Assembly: GCA_958295485.1 (NCBI GenBank)
Contig: OY282354.1
Location: forward strand, 372,001-436,000
Origin: an uncultured Gammaproteobacteria bacterium
GTDB taxonomy: Bacteria > Pseudomonadota > Gammaproteobacteria > Eutrophobiales > Eutrophobiaceae
DNA: 64,000 nt
Reading direction: 5' to 3'
Each line of letters opens with the position of its first letter. Position 1 is the stretch's first letter. The notes beneath the pieces were generated by a model, which saw only the letters and a program-made list of their open reading frames with translations, searched no databases and was not told the origin of the DNA. The position numbers and the translations under genes were made by a program. Positions 1-6,745 of the stretch are shown here, piece by piece.

Positions 1-1017
1 ACCACCTACCGTGCGCTGACAATCATTGAAGGTGTTTCTGTCGACAAGCTCAAAGAAGATCGCGAAGCAGCCAAGGAAAGATTCAACAAACTGAAAGAGA
101 AAGATCAGATAGAAATGGTTACCTTTCATCAGAACTTTTCCTACGAGGATTTTATAGAAGGAATTCGCCCCGTGCTTGCCAAAGGGGAAGACGGGAATGA
201 AAACGGCATCCGTGCCAAAGGGGAAGATGGGAATGAAAAGGGCATCCGATACGAGCTTAGGGCTGGCATCTTCAAGGCGATTGCCGACCGGGCGTCTGAA
301 CCAAGCTCGTCAGAGAGGAATTATGTCTTGATCATCGATGAGATCAACCGCGGGAACATTGCGAAGATCTTCGGGGAGTTGATTACCTTGGTTGAACCGT
401 CGAAGCGTCTCGGAGAGGGCGATGCGACGACGGCGAAACTGCCCTACTCCGGCGATGAATTCGGCGTGCCGAATAACCTGTATATCATCGGCACGATGAA
501 TACCGCAGATCGTTCGATTGCATTGCTGGACACGGCGCTCCGGCGGCGGTTTGAATTTGTCGAAATGATGCCGGAACCGGAGCTTTTCAGCAAGGCTATC
601 GAGGGCGTGGATTGCCAGAAGTTACTGGAGGCAATGAATAAACGGATTACCGTTCTGCTCGACCGGGACCATCAGATCGGACACAGTTATTTCCTTGATG
701 TCGAGGATATCGAAGATCTGAAAAAAGCTTTTCAAAACAAAGTCATACCGTTATTGCAGGAATATTTTTACGATCACTGGGAAAAAATCGACTGGACGCT
801 AAACCAGAACGGCTTTGTCAAAGATGAAACTATTAAAGACAGCGCTCTCCTCAAGTCCGGCCTGGTGGACAGCGACCGTAAAATATATGAGTTACTGTCT
901 TTTAGTGAACCGGGGTGGACTGATCCTGAAGAATACAAAACAATCTACAATGAGGGAGCCAAACAAAAGCCCGATGCCGCAGAAGCTGAAACTGCTGAAA
1001 CCGAACAGGGCATATGA
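1..1017 (+). CDS. mcrB: McrB-type GTP-binding AAA+ subunit of a McrBC restriction system, 5' end outside window
   Basis: The frame is open from base 1, so the gene starts upstream and only its C-terminal part is here. The first codons read TTYRAL, which fits the residues just after a Walker A lysine. McrB-family hallmarks follow: VTFHQNFSYEDFIEGIRP (from 115), a Walker B stretch VLIIDEINRGN (about 325-357), and a sensor/arginine-finger stretch GTMNTADRS...LRRRF (about 490-552). The family forms GTP-driven hexamers that translocate DNA for the McrC nuclease and cut modified DNA. It overlaps mcrC by 4 bases (ATGA), so the two are probably translationally coupled. An in-frame 36-base duplication lies at 181-249. 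Family assignment is firm; modified-base specificity cannot be read because the N-terminal DNA-binding domain is missing. Confidence 0.9.
   Translation, partial: TTYRALTIIEGVSVDKLKEDREAAKERFNKLKEKDQIEMVTFHQNFSYEDFIEGIRPVLAKGEDGNENGIRAKGEDGNEKGIRYELRAGIFKAIADRASEPSSSERNYVLIIDEINRGNIAKIFGELITLVEPSKRLGEGDATTAKLPYSGDEFGVPNNLYIIGTMNTADRSIALLDTALRRRFEFVEMMPEPELFSKAIEGVDCQKLLEAMNKRITVLLDRDHQIGHSYFLDVEDIEDLKKAFQNKVIPLLQEYFYDHWEKIDWTLNQNGFVKDETIKDSALLKSGLVDSDRKIYELLSFSEPGWTDPEEYKTIYNEGAKQKPDAAEAETAETEQGI
181..249 (+). repeat. In-frame tandem duplication inside mcrB
   Basis: Two near-identical units, 181-216 and 217-249, encode KGEDGNENGIRA followed by KGEDGNEKGIR. The unit is 36 bases (12 codons), so the frame is kept. 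The units differ by only a few bases, suggesting a recent duplication in a loop between the FHQ motif and Walker B. Confidence 0.85.
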
Positions 1018-2285
1018 TCGTGCCCGTCAATAGAAAAGAACCCGTCGTCGTCAGGGAATATGAAAAACTGAAAGGTCTCAGCAAAGATGAAATACAAGAC
1101 CTGGAAGAATTTGCCCTTGAGAATCAAACTGACAGGCGGGACAAATCCCGGCCCGCCGTCCTGGTGTTGAGAAACAACCAACTCTATGCTCAAAACTACG
1201 TCGGCGTTATCGAAACCCGAAAACGAACCGTGTTGGAAATTCTGCCGAAGGTGGATTTTTTTGAGGACAAGGAAAACAACCGGCGGGTTTTTCTCAATAT
1301 GCTACGCGCTTGGCGCGGGTTCAAATGGGCGCAACTCCCCGAGAGCGGCATAATGGCCATGCAACGGTTCAATATGTTGGAAGTATTTGTCTGGCTGTTT
1401 CTGAATAATCTCGTTCTGTTGGCGCAACGCGGACTTGCCCGCCATTATCAGCCGGTTGAAGACAACTTGTCTTGCCTGCGCGGGCGGATACTGTTTCCGC
1501 AGCATATTCGGGAAAATTCGACTAACCAGGCGCGATTTTACGTCGGCTATGATGAATTTACCACCGACCGTCCGGCCAATCGTCTGATTCACAGCGCGAT
1601 TCAAAAACTGATCGGTTTTGCGCGGGAGCCGAAAAATCAACAATTGTTGCACCAGTTGCGTATCTGTTTTGCCGACGTCCCGGAGTCAACGCGACTCGAA
1701 AACGACTGGCAGCGGCATCGGGTGGACCGCTCAATGCAGCATTACGATGCAGTGATGCAGTGGGTCAGGCTGTTTCTCTTCAATCATGGTCTAACCACGT
1801 TTGCCGGCAAACACGTCAACCAGTCCCTGTTGTTTCCGATGGAGGAAGTGTTTGAAAGTTTTGTCGCGTCGTGTTTCCGCCGGTATCAGGAAGATTTTTC
1901 AGTTTATGTACAGCAGGCGAAAAAATATCTTGCTGAAATTAACGGGCAGAAAGCCTTCGCGTTGAAACCAGACATCCGTTTGGAGAGGGGGAAGGAAACG
2001 ATTATTCTCGACACGAAATGGAAACGTATCAATGAAAATGGCAACGATCGGAAACACGACATTAGCCAGGCCGATATGTACCAGTTGTTCGCATACGGGA
2101 AAAAGCATGGTTGCAAGCAAGTTGCGCTTGTTTACCCCAAGACGAAGAAGTTTCAGGGGACGTTGCGGTACAAGTTTGATGATAAGTTATCATTGTTTTG
2201 CTTTCCGTTTGACGTGACCGAGCCGAAAGCCAGCGTGGAAAAAATCATAGGCGAATTGAACGCTCCTCCGGCGGGTGGTGGCTAA
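1014..2285 (+). CDS. mcrC: McrC-type nuclease subunit of the McrBC system
   Basis: A 423-residue protein whose ATG overlaps the mcrB stop (ATGA). The N-terminal half is the McrC interaction domain. The C-terminal third carries the PD-(D/E)xK nuclease signature: an Asp in KPDIRLE (about residue 320) and D-T-K in IILDTKWK (about 331-335). The product is expected to be the endonuclease recruited by McrB rings. The last residues (APPAGGG) lie inside a sequence that, in another frame, encodes an IS1380-type transposase fragment, so the native C-terminus may have been replaced by a transposon scar. The catalytic residues are upstream of this join, so activity may be preserved. Confidence 0.9.
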   Translation: MIVPVNRKEPVVVREYEKLKGLSKDEIQDLEEFALENQTDRRDKSRPAVLVLRNNQLYAQNYVGVIETRKRTVLEILPKVDFFEDKENNRRVFLNMLRAWRGFKWAQLPESGIMAMQRFNMLEVFVWLFLNNLVLLAQRGLARHYQPVEDNLSCLRGRILFPQHIRENSTNQARFYVGYDEFTTDRPANRLIHSAIQKLIGFAREPKNQQLLHQLRICFADVPESTRLENDWQRHRVDRSMQHYDAVMQWVRLFLFNHGLTTFAGKHVNQSLLFPMEEVFESFVASCFRRYQEDFSVYVQQAKKYLAEINGQKAFALKPDIRLERGKETIILDTKWKRINENGNDRKHDISQADMYQLFAYGKKHGCKQVALVYPKTKKFQGTLRYKFDDKLSLFCFPFDVTEPKASVEKIIGELNAPPAGGG

Positions 2286-2400
2286 GGCCGAACGTCTGGA
2301 TAAGGGCGCCAACCCGCGCTTCGTGACGAGCAATCTGGCCGATAAGACTCTGGCGCTTCTCAAGGACGCTGCCGAAAACGGACATGCTGACCACCTCTGA
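2263..2400 (+). pseudogene. IS1380-family transposase remnant
   Basis: In the frame running through 2275 the DNA reads RRVVAKAERLDKGANPRF followed by VTSNLADK and a stop at 2398-2400. RRVVxKAE...NPRFVxT is the conserved stretch near the catalytic region of IS1380-type transposases. Only about 45 codons remain, with no start, and the left end is overlapped by the mcrC stop region. It marks an old insertion that was mostly deleted. Confidence 0.65.
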
Positions 2401-2449
2401 CCCGCACATCTCACCAATGAATGCGCTGAGTCATTAAAGTTTGAAGTGC
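2401..2449 (+). repeat. Dispersed intergenic repeat, copy 1 (short form)
   Basis: The block CCCGCACATCTCACCAATGA, continuing to GAGTCATTAAAGTTTGAAGT, closely matches 6317-6371 and the start of copies at 29339 and 42212. It directly follows the transposase remnant stop codon. Confidence 0.7.
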
Positions 2450-2494
2450 GAAGTTTGAAATCAATTCTTTACCCTCACCCCCCTTTCAAACTTC
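2450..2494. terminator. Inverted repeat between mcrC region and glycosyltransferase
   Basis: GAAGTTTGAAA at 2450-2460 is the exact reverse complement of TTTCAAACTTC at 2484-2494, an 11-base stem with a 23-base loop. It lies between two converging genes and touches the stop of the glycosyltransferase. It could end transcription in either direction, but there is no clear T run. A similar imperfect pair occurs in the copy at 6355-6410. Confidence 0.4.
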
Positions 2495-3314
2495 ATCCTT
2501 TGCCTCGCCTGTGAACGGGACGAAAACCCCGCGTTTTATCAGGCCGTTCAGCTTGAATCATCGGGGGGGGGGGGGGGGGAATAAATTGGAGTGGTCTCCC
2601 GGCCAGTCTCAGGGCGGGGACAAACAAGCCACCCCTGAGCTGGTTATGCCGCCACGCACGGGACAATTCAGGTTTCGCCTTCAGGATATTCGCTATCGAT
2701 TTGGTGGCATTGCCATCAGGCGCCATGTTCACCAGCACCTGGTTCAGGTATTGCACGTTGATTTTGTGCTTGAGAATGAAACGCAGCATCAGCTCATAGT
2801 CAGCGGCGACCGGAAACCCCAAGTTGAACACGCCATACTTGTCGTAGACGTACTTGCGCACGAAGAATGTCGGATGCGGCGGCGCCCAGCCGAAATACCA
2901 GTTCATCCTTCGGAAAGAGCCGGCCTTCCAATATCGAACTACTTTGCCGGCCTCGTTGGTATAGACCAGGTTTCCGTAGCAGGCATCGGTCTTTTCGTCG
3001 CTGAATGCCTGCAAGACATCACGGATGACCAGGGGACCACTGTAACGGTCGTCAGCGTTGAGAATACCAATTACTTCGCCGGTGGCCTTGTCGATACCCT
3101 TGTTCATGCCATCGTAAATACCACCATCGGGCTTGCTCACCAGCACGGCAATGTTGTCTTTGTATCCTTCCAGCACGTTCAGCGTTTCGTCAGTGGAACC
3201 TCCGTCTATGACGACCAGTTCGACCTCGTGCTCGTGTTGCTGTGAAATGATGGAATCCAGCGCCCGAGCCACCCGAGGGTCGTTCAGTACAGGGGTGATA
3301 ATCGAGATCTTCAT
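2493..3314 (-). CDS. GT2-family glycosyltransferase with a homopolymeric tract near the 3' end
   Basis: A 273-residue GT-A type glycosyltransferase. It shows the family N-terminus ISIITPVLNDPRVARALDS, the nucleotide-sugar stretch VVIDGGSTDET (about 34-44) and the metal-site region ILNADDRY (about 84-91), resembling WcaA/ExoM-type enzymes of exopolysaccharide synthesis. It probably transfers one sugar to a lipid-linked repeat unit at the inner membrane. It lies 54 bases after the other GT2 gene on the same strand. Near the C-terminus 17 consecutive C residues (on the coding strand) encode six prolines. Losing or gaining one base would end the protein within a few codons, so the last 27 residues exist only in this frame. 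This may be phase variation or a homopolymer sequencing error. Confidence 0.85.
   Translation of the reverse strand: MKISIITPVLNDPRVARALDSIISQQHEHEVELVVIDGGSTDETLNVLEGYKDNIAVLVSKPDGGIYDGMNKGIDKATGEVIGILNADDRYSGPLVIRDVLQAFSDEKTDACYGNLVYTNEAGKVVRYWKAGSFRRMNWYFGWAPPHPTFFVRKYVYDKYGVFNLGFPVAADYELMLRFILKHKINVQYLNQVLVNMAPDGNATKSIANILKAKPELSRAWRHNQLRGGLFVPALRLAGRPLQFIPPPPPPMIQAERPDKTRGFRPVHRRGKG
2563..2579. repeat. Run of 17 G (C on the coding strand) inside the glycosyltransferase gene
   Basis: Seventeen consecutive G on the plus strand. On the minus strand the present frame reads six Pro codons, then MIQAER and on to the annotated stop. With 16 C the frame reads CGA TGA immediately after the tract; with 18 C it reads GAT GAT TCA AGC TGA. 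Two of the three registers therefore truncate the protein right at the tract. Confidence 0.9.
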
Positions 3315-3368
3315 GACGATTCAGCGCTGGTTTTCAACACTCGCATCTACCGGGTTTTCGCATATTGC

Positions 3369-4409
3369 CTATTCCGAGCGTTCGCCCTGATGCCCGGAAA
3401 CCGTTGCCTTCGGTTCGGCCTGACCAACCCGGGGAGGCAGGAAGAAACCGATTCCCCAACTCAAATGCATGGTCGCGAGGACCAACGGGAGAAGGCACGC
3501 GGAGGGCGTCCGGCGCCGGATTCCGACCACCAGGGAACCGACTGCCAAGGCAAGGAGGTAAGCGAGCGGCAATGCGGTCGCCCATAAAGCGCCGGCCAGG
3601 GTCAGAAACACCGAGATCGCCAACCCCAGCGTCAGTAGCGCGCCGGCTAAATGTCGAGGCAGCCACGCAGCCGGGTGGCGGCGCAGCACCACTCGCTTCC
3701 ACCGGCCGTAATCGAAGTACTGTGAGGCGAGCGCCCGCAACGTGCTGCGGGGTTGGTAGAGCACCTCGAGGTCGGGGTCGAACCACACCAATTCCCCGCG
3801 TTCCTGCAGCCGCCAGTTGAGTTCATAATCCTCAGCGCGAATCAGGAAAGGGTCAACACCACCCGTCGCGTCCAACGTTTCGCGCCGGTATGTGCCCAAG
3901 TAGACGGTGTCAGTGGGTCCCTCAGCGCCGCCAAGCCGGTAGTGGGCGCCCGGCGTGCCAATCGCCGTGGTCATTGCGACCGCTACCGCCCGCTCGAAGA
4001 ACGTGGTCCCGACCGGCCGTTGTCGCCCGCCGACGTTTCCCGCTCCCGTTCTTTTCAGCGTTTCGACCGCGCGGCGCAGGTATCCGGCCGGGAAAAACGT
4101 ATGGGCATCACACCGCACAATGACCTTCCCGGTTGCCGCCTGAAGCGCCGCGTGGAACCCGAACCCGACGAGTTGCTCCGGGTTGGGAACCAGCCGCACC
4201 GTCGGGTATAGTCGTCGAACCAATTCGGCCATGACCGGCGTATCGGAACCGTCAGCGATGATCACCTCTACCGAACCCGGATAATCCTGCGCCAGCACTG
4301 CGTCCAAGGCCTGCCCGATGGTCGCCTCGGCGTTACGAGCCGGGATGATGACTGACAGGGGAGGGAATAAGTCGCCGGATTTCGAGGTTTGCTGATTCTC
4401 AACATTCAT
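3369..4409 (-). CDS. GT2-family glycosyltransferase with C-terminal membrane segments (ExoA-like)
   Basis: A 346-residue enzyme. The GT-A domain begins SVIIPARNAEATIGQALDAV (about residue 19), with EVIIADGSDTP (about 48-58), a DxH-type metal site in VRCDAHTFF (about 98-106), and RAEDYELNWRLQERG (about 191-205), the acceptor-side ED motif. Strongly hydrophobic stretches from about 245 to 330 indicate several membrane helices, as in ExoA-type transferases for exopolysaccharide. It is first in a two-gene minus-strand unit with the next glycosyltransferase, divergent from the flippase gene 550 bases away. The sugar and linkage cannot be told. It looks more G+C-rich than the following gene, so the two may have different origins. 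Confidence 0.85.
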   Translation of the reverse strand: MNVENQQTSKSGDLFPPLSVIIPARNAEATIGQALDAVLAQDYPGSVEVIIADGSDTPVMAELVRRLYPTVRLVPNPEQLVGFGFHAALQAATGKVIVRCDAHTFFPAGYLRRAVETLKRTGAGNVGGRQRPVGTTFFERAVAVAMTTAIGTPGAHYRLGGAEGPTDTVYLGTYRRETLDATGGVDPFLIRAEDYELNWRLQERGELVWFDPDLEVLYQPRSTLRALASQYFDYGRWKRVVLRRHPAAWLPRHLAGALLTLGLAISVFLTLAGALWATALPLAYLLALAVGSLVVGIRRRTPSACLLPLVLATMHLSWGIGFFLPPRVGQAEPKATVSGHQGERSE

Positions 4410-4960
4410 ATCGCGACGCTCTTTTGTCCTGTTTCTAACTGCGACAGGGGATTAAGCACCATGTTTACTGGCTTGACCTGTGTTCCATTCATAAGGATTT
4501 AACCTGCTGCTACGATACTACACAGCAAAGGGGATGTCTATCCCCATGTCCTGGTTCACTACACATGAAACAAACCTGGGACAGGTTCCACAACGGCAAG
4601 GGTGGATAACCATCATCATTGGACCAACCCCCCGTGGGCGCTCGTACCCAGGGTGGGCACGGGGCCTGCCCCTGCGGACACAACGAGGTGGCCGCCCTCA
4701 TGCCGACAAGTCGGTATGAGGCAATGTCTCGCATGTTTCTGAACCTTGACAGCTGACATGCGAAACGGCAATAAAGTGATACAATCACAGTTAATTTTGA
4801 CTTGAGCGGCGTGCCATTCGACGGGGAATGCCTGGCGTCAGCGGCCCTCCCCGACTATGCCATCAGCCGCATCCGCGCCAGCCGGTTCAGTCCCGACGAA
4901 GGCCAGGTCGGGAAACCGGAGTTGCTCTTCAACGTGGCAGAATGACCCGTAAATGAAATA
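4410..4960. other. 551-base divergent spacer of the polysaccharide locus, rich in hairpins
   Basis: This spacer separates divergent glycosyltransferase and flippase genes and must hold both promoters, but no convincing -35/-10 pair stands out. Visible structures: a GGGGAT/ATCCCC hairpin (4530-4545), a GGGGC/GCCCC hairpin (4661-4672), and a long near-perfect hairpin 4697-4720 (left arm CTCATGCCGAC, right arm GTCGGTATGAG, one G-T pair). A dispersed-repeat fragment follows at 4767-4786. A 47-codon open frame (TTG at 4802, TGA at 4943) encodes a sequence ending KPELLFNVAE. It has plausible composition but no recognised family or ribosome-binding site and may be the tail of a lost gene. Confidence 0.5.
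4767..4786 (-). repeat. Dispersed repeat, right-end block only
   Basis: GGCAATAAAGTGATACAATC matches 6416-6435 with 18 of 20 bases and the reverse complement of the end of the 29339-29426 copy almost exactly. The rest of the repeat is absent here. Confidence 0.65.
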
Positions 4961-6307
4961 ATGCAGAGACCAACTACCACCGCCGGCCAGGAAGCCGGAA
5001 TCGTCATAGCGACCAGGGTGGGGATTCTTTTTTTCGGCGTCCTGGTCCAAAGCTTGCTGGCCTATACGCTCCTGCCCGAGGGACGAGGAGCCTACGCAGT
5101 GTGTACGACGTTCGCGATTTTGATCGGCATCTTCTTCGGTCTCAGCGCCGATAAGGGCGCGCAGTATTTTGTGGTGACGAAACAGCTCAGTCTGTCCCAG
5201 GGCGTCATCCTGACGTTGACCACCTGCCTTTTGGCAAGCGGACTGGCAGTTGCGGCGGCAGTGCCCTTGCTCGGCAGCGGTCTGGACTTTTTTCAGAAGG
5301 CAGACACGGGTTCGTTCTACCTGGCGCTGGTGTTAATCCCGCTGATTTCCTGGTGGGTGGCGCTCGAAGCGCAGCTTGCCGGCCTCCGGCGCTTTGCGCG
5401 ACTCGCAACCTGCTCACTGCTTCGCTCATTCCTCATTGCGCTTGGACTGGCAGGTTTTGTCTGGGGGCTTGGACTCGGCGTCGAGGGAGCGCTCATGGCG
5501 TTGGCCGTCGCCTATGTGGGCATGATTGCCGCTTGCCTCTGGCACCTCCGCCGGCATTGCGGGTTGGTGGCGGAATTGCCGTCCGCCACCGGTTTTTTTC
5601 TTATTATCAGTTACGGCTCGAGATACCACCTTGCGCAAATGGGAAGCTATATCACCCCATACTCCGGCATCCTGCTCCTCGGCGCGGTAGCGGGCCCGGC
5701 TGACATTGGCATATTTGCGGCGGCGAGCGCGCTGATGTTCCAAGGCAATATCATCTCAGGCGCGGTGGGAACCATACTGTATCCCCGGGTCGCCGGAAAC
5801 GTGGAGAAACGCGTTGAACTGTTCCAATTATCCCTGCGCCTCACTTGCTGGATAACCGGGTTCGCTCTCCTGGCATTTTTAGCAGTCAGTCCGCCGCTGG
5901 TTCGACTCTTGCTTTCGGAAGCCTTCCTGCCGGTAGTCCCGCTGATTTGGCTCATCGCGCCCGGGATGCTTGCAGAGGCCGCTTCCAGGATATTCGAAAC
6001 CTATTTTACCGGCGCAAACCGCCCGGGGGCCTGTTCGTGGGCAAGCTGGCTGGGATTGGGCGCGAACGTCGGCTCATTCTTTGCGCTTTATCCGCGCCTG
6101 GGTTTGGCGGGCGCCGCCCTGGCCCTGACGATTGGCCTGGTCGTCCGCAGTATCTACCTCGGCTTCATGTATCATAGGGCCACCCGGACGAGTATGCGCG
6201 GGGCCTGGTTGCCGCGGGTCAGTGATTGGGTCTATCTGCGGACTTCGGGACGGTCGCTGCTCAATCTCATGGGGACGGATCGCTCGATGCCTGATTCCAC
6301 TGCTTGA
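4961..6307 (+). CDS. Wzx-like polysaccharide flippase (MATE/MVF superfamily membrane protein)
   Basis: A 448-residue, strongly hydrophobic protein with about 12 predicted membrane segments and few charged residues between them. N-terminal features typical of O-antigen and exopolysaccharide flippases are present: a first helix with IATRVGILFFGVLVQSLLAY and the loop YTLLPEGRGAYAV (about 35-48). The C-terminal half contains a second set of helices, as in the 6+6 MVF fold. It would move lipid-linked oligosaccharide across the inner membrane, fitting the two glycosyltransferases read in the other direction. The C-terminus (after about residue 410) is hydrophilic. It could instead be a lipid II-type or teichuronic flippase, but the neighbours favour surface polysaccharide. 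Confidence 0.85.
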   Translation: MQRPTTTAGQEAGIVIATRVGILFFGVLVQSLLAYTLLPEGRGAYAVCTTFAILIGIFFGLSADKGAQYFVVTKQLSLSQGVILTLTTCLLASGLAVAAAVPLLGSGLDFFQKADTGSFYLALVLIPLISWWVALEAQLAGLRRFARLATCSLLRSFLIALGLAGFVWGLGLGVEGALMALAVAYVGMIAACLWHLRRHCGLVAELPSATGFFLIISYGSRYHLAQMGSYITPYSGILLLGAVAGPADIGIFAAASALMFQGNIISGAVGTILYPRVAGNVEKRVELFQLSLRLTCWITGFALLAFLAVSPPLVRLLLSEAFLPVVPLIWLIAPGMLAEAASRIFETYFTGANRPGACSWASWLGLGANVGSFFALYPRLGLAGAALALTIGLVVRSIYLGFMYHRATRTSMRGAWLPRVSDWVYLRTSGRSLLNLMGTDRSMPDSTA

Positions 6308-6316
6308 ATTGGCGAT

Positions 6317-6490
6317 TTAACCCGCATATCGCGCCAATGGATGCGCTGGGTCATAAAGTGTGAAGTTTGAAAGGGAGTGAAGGCGAAGAAATGATTTCAC
6401 ACTTCAAACCGGGATGGCAATAAAGTGATATGATCATGGTAACTCATTGACAGCAAAGAATTTTCCGCTAATGACAAGTTACTACAACAA
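6317..6490. repeat. Two dispersed-repeat copies in head-to-head arrangement after the flippase gene
   Basis: 6317-6371 is a short-form copy (TTAACCCGCATATC at its start, GATGCGCTGGGTCATAAAGT in its middle). 6416-6490 is a reverse-oriented long-form copy beginning GGCAATAAAGTGATATGATC and continuing ACTCATTGACAGCAAAGAAT, which matches the reverse complement of 29360-29426. An imperfect inverted repeat (GTGTGAAGTTTGAAA against TTTCACACTTCAAAC) joins them. Confidence 0.7.
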
Positions 6491-6737
6491 TGACGAGGGT
6501 TGGTTTGAAAATGAGTTTGACGGCGATGATTTCGGCGCCATTGAGCAAACCAGGGTGCGCCCCGTTTTAACGTGGAATCCTGATGCGCGCACCGAGTTGA
6601 TCCTGCGCTATGAATACTCGGAAAGCGAAGGCGACGGCCCCGCCGCGCAAACCCATACCAATGGCTTCGGCGTTTCGGGCGCCTTCGATAATTTGGACCT
6701 GGACAGGTTCTTGCCGTATTTTCATTTCAAGATATAA
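6480..6737 (+). pseudogene. TonB-dependent receptor fragment
   Basis: The frame reads YYNNDEGWFENEFDGDDFG, then LTWNPDARTELILRYEYSES and EGDGPAAQTHTNGFGVSGAF before losing resemblance and stopping. These are strand and loop motifs of TonB-dependent outer-membrane receptors, which are normally over 700 residues; no plug domain or barrel end is present. The frame opens upstream at a TTG (6447) only by reading through the dispersed repeat. The receptor gene was probably broken by deletion, with the repeat marking one boundary. No function is expected. Confidence 0.6.
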
Positions 6738-6745
6738 TCAGGAGA

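Noticed and set aside
2511..3245. 244-codon plus-strand open frame opposite the first glycosyltransferase
   Set aside because: It reads through the G tract and has no family resemblance; the opposite strand encodes a clear GT2 enzyme.
4802..4945. 47-codon open frame before the flippase
   Set aside because: No family, no good start or ribosome-binding site; noted as a possible gene tail inside the intergenic entry but not called.
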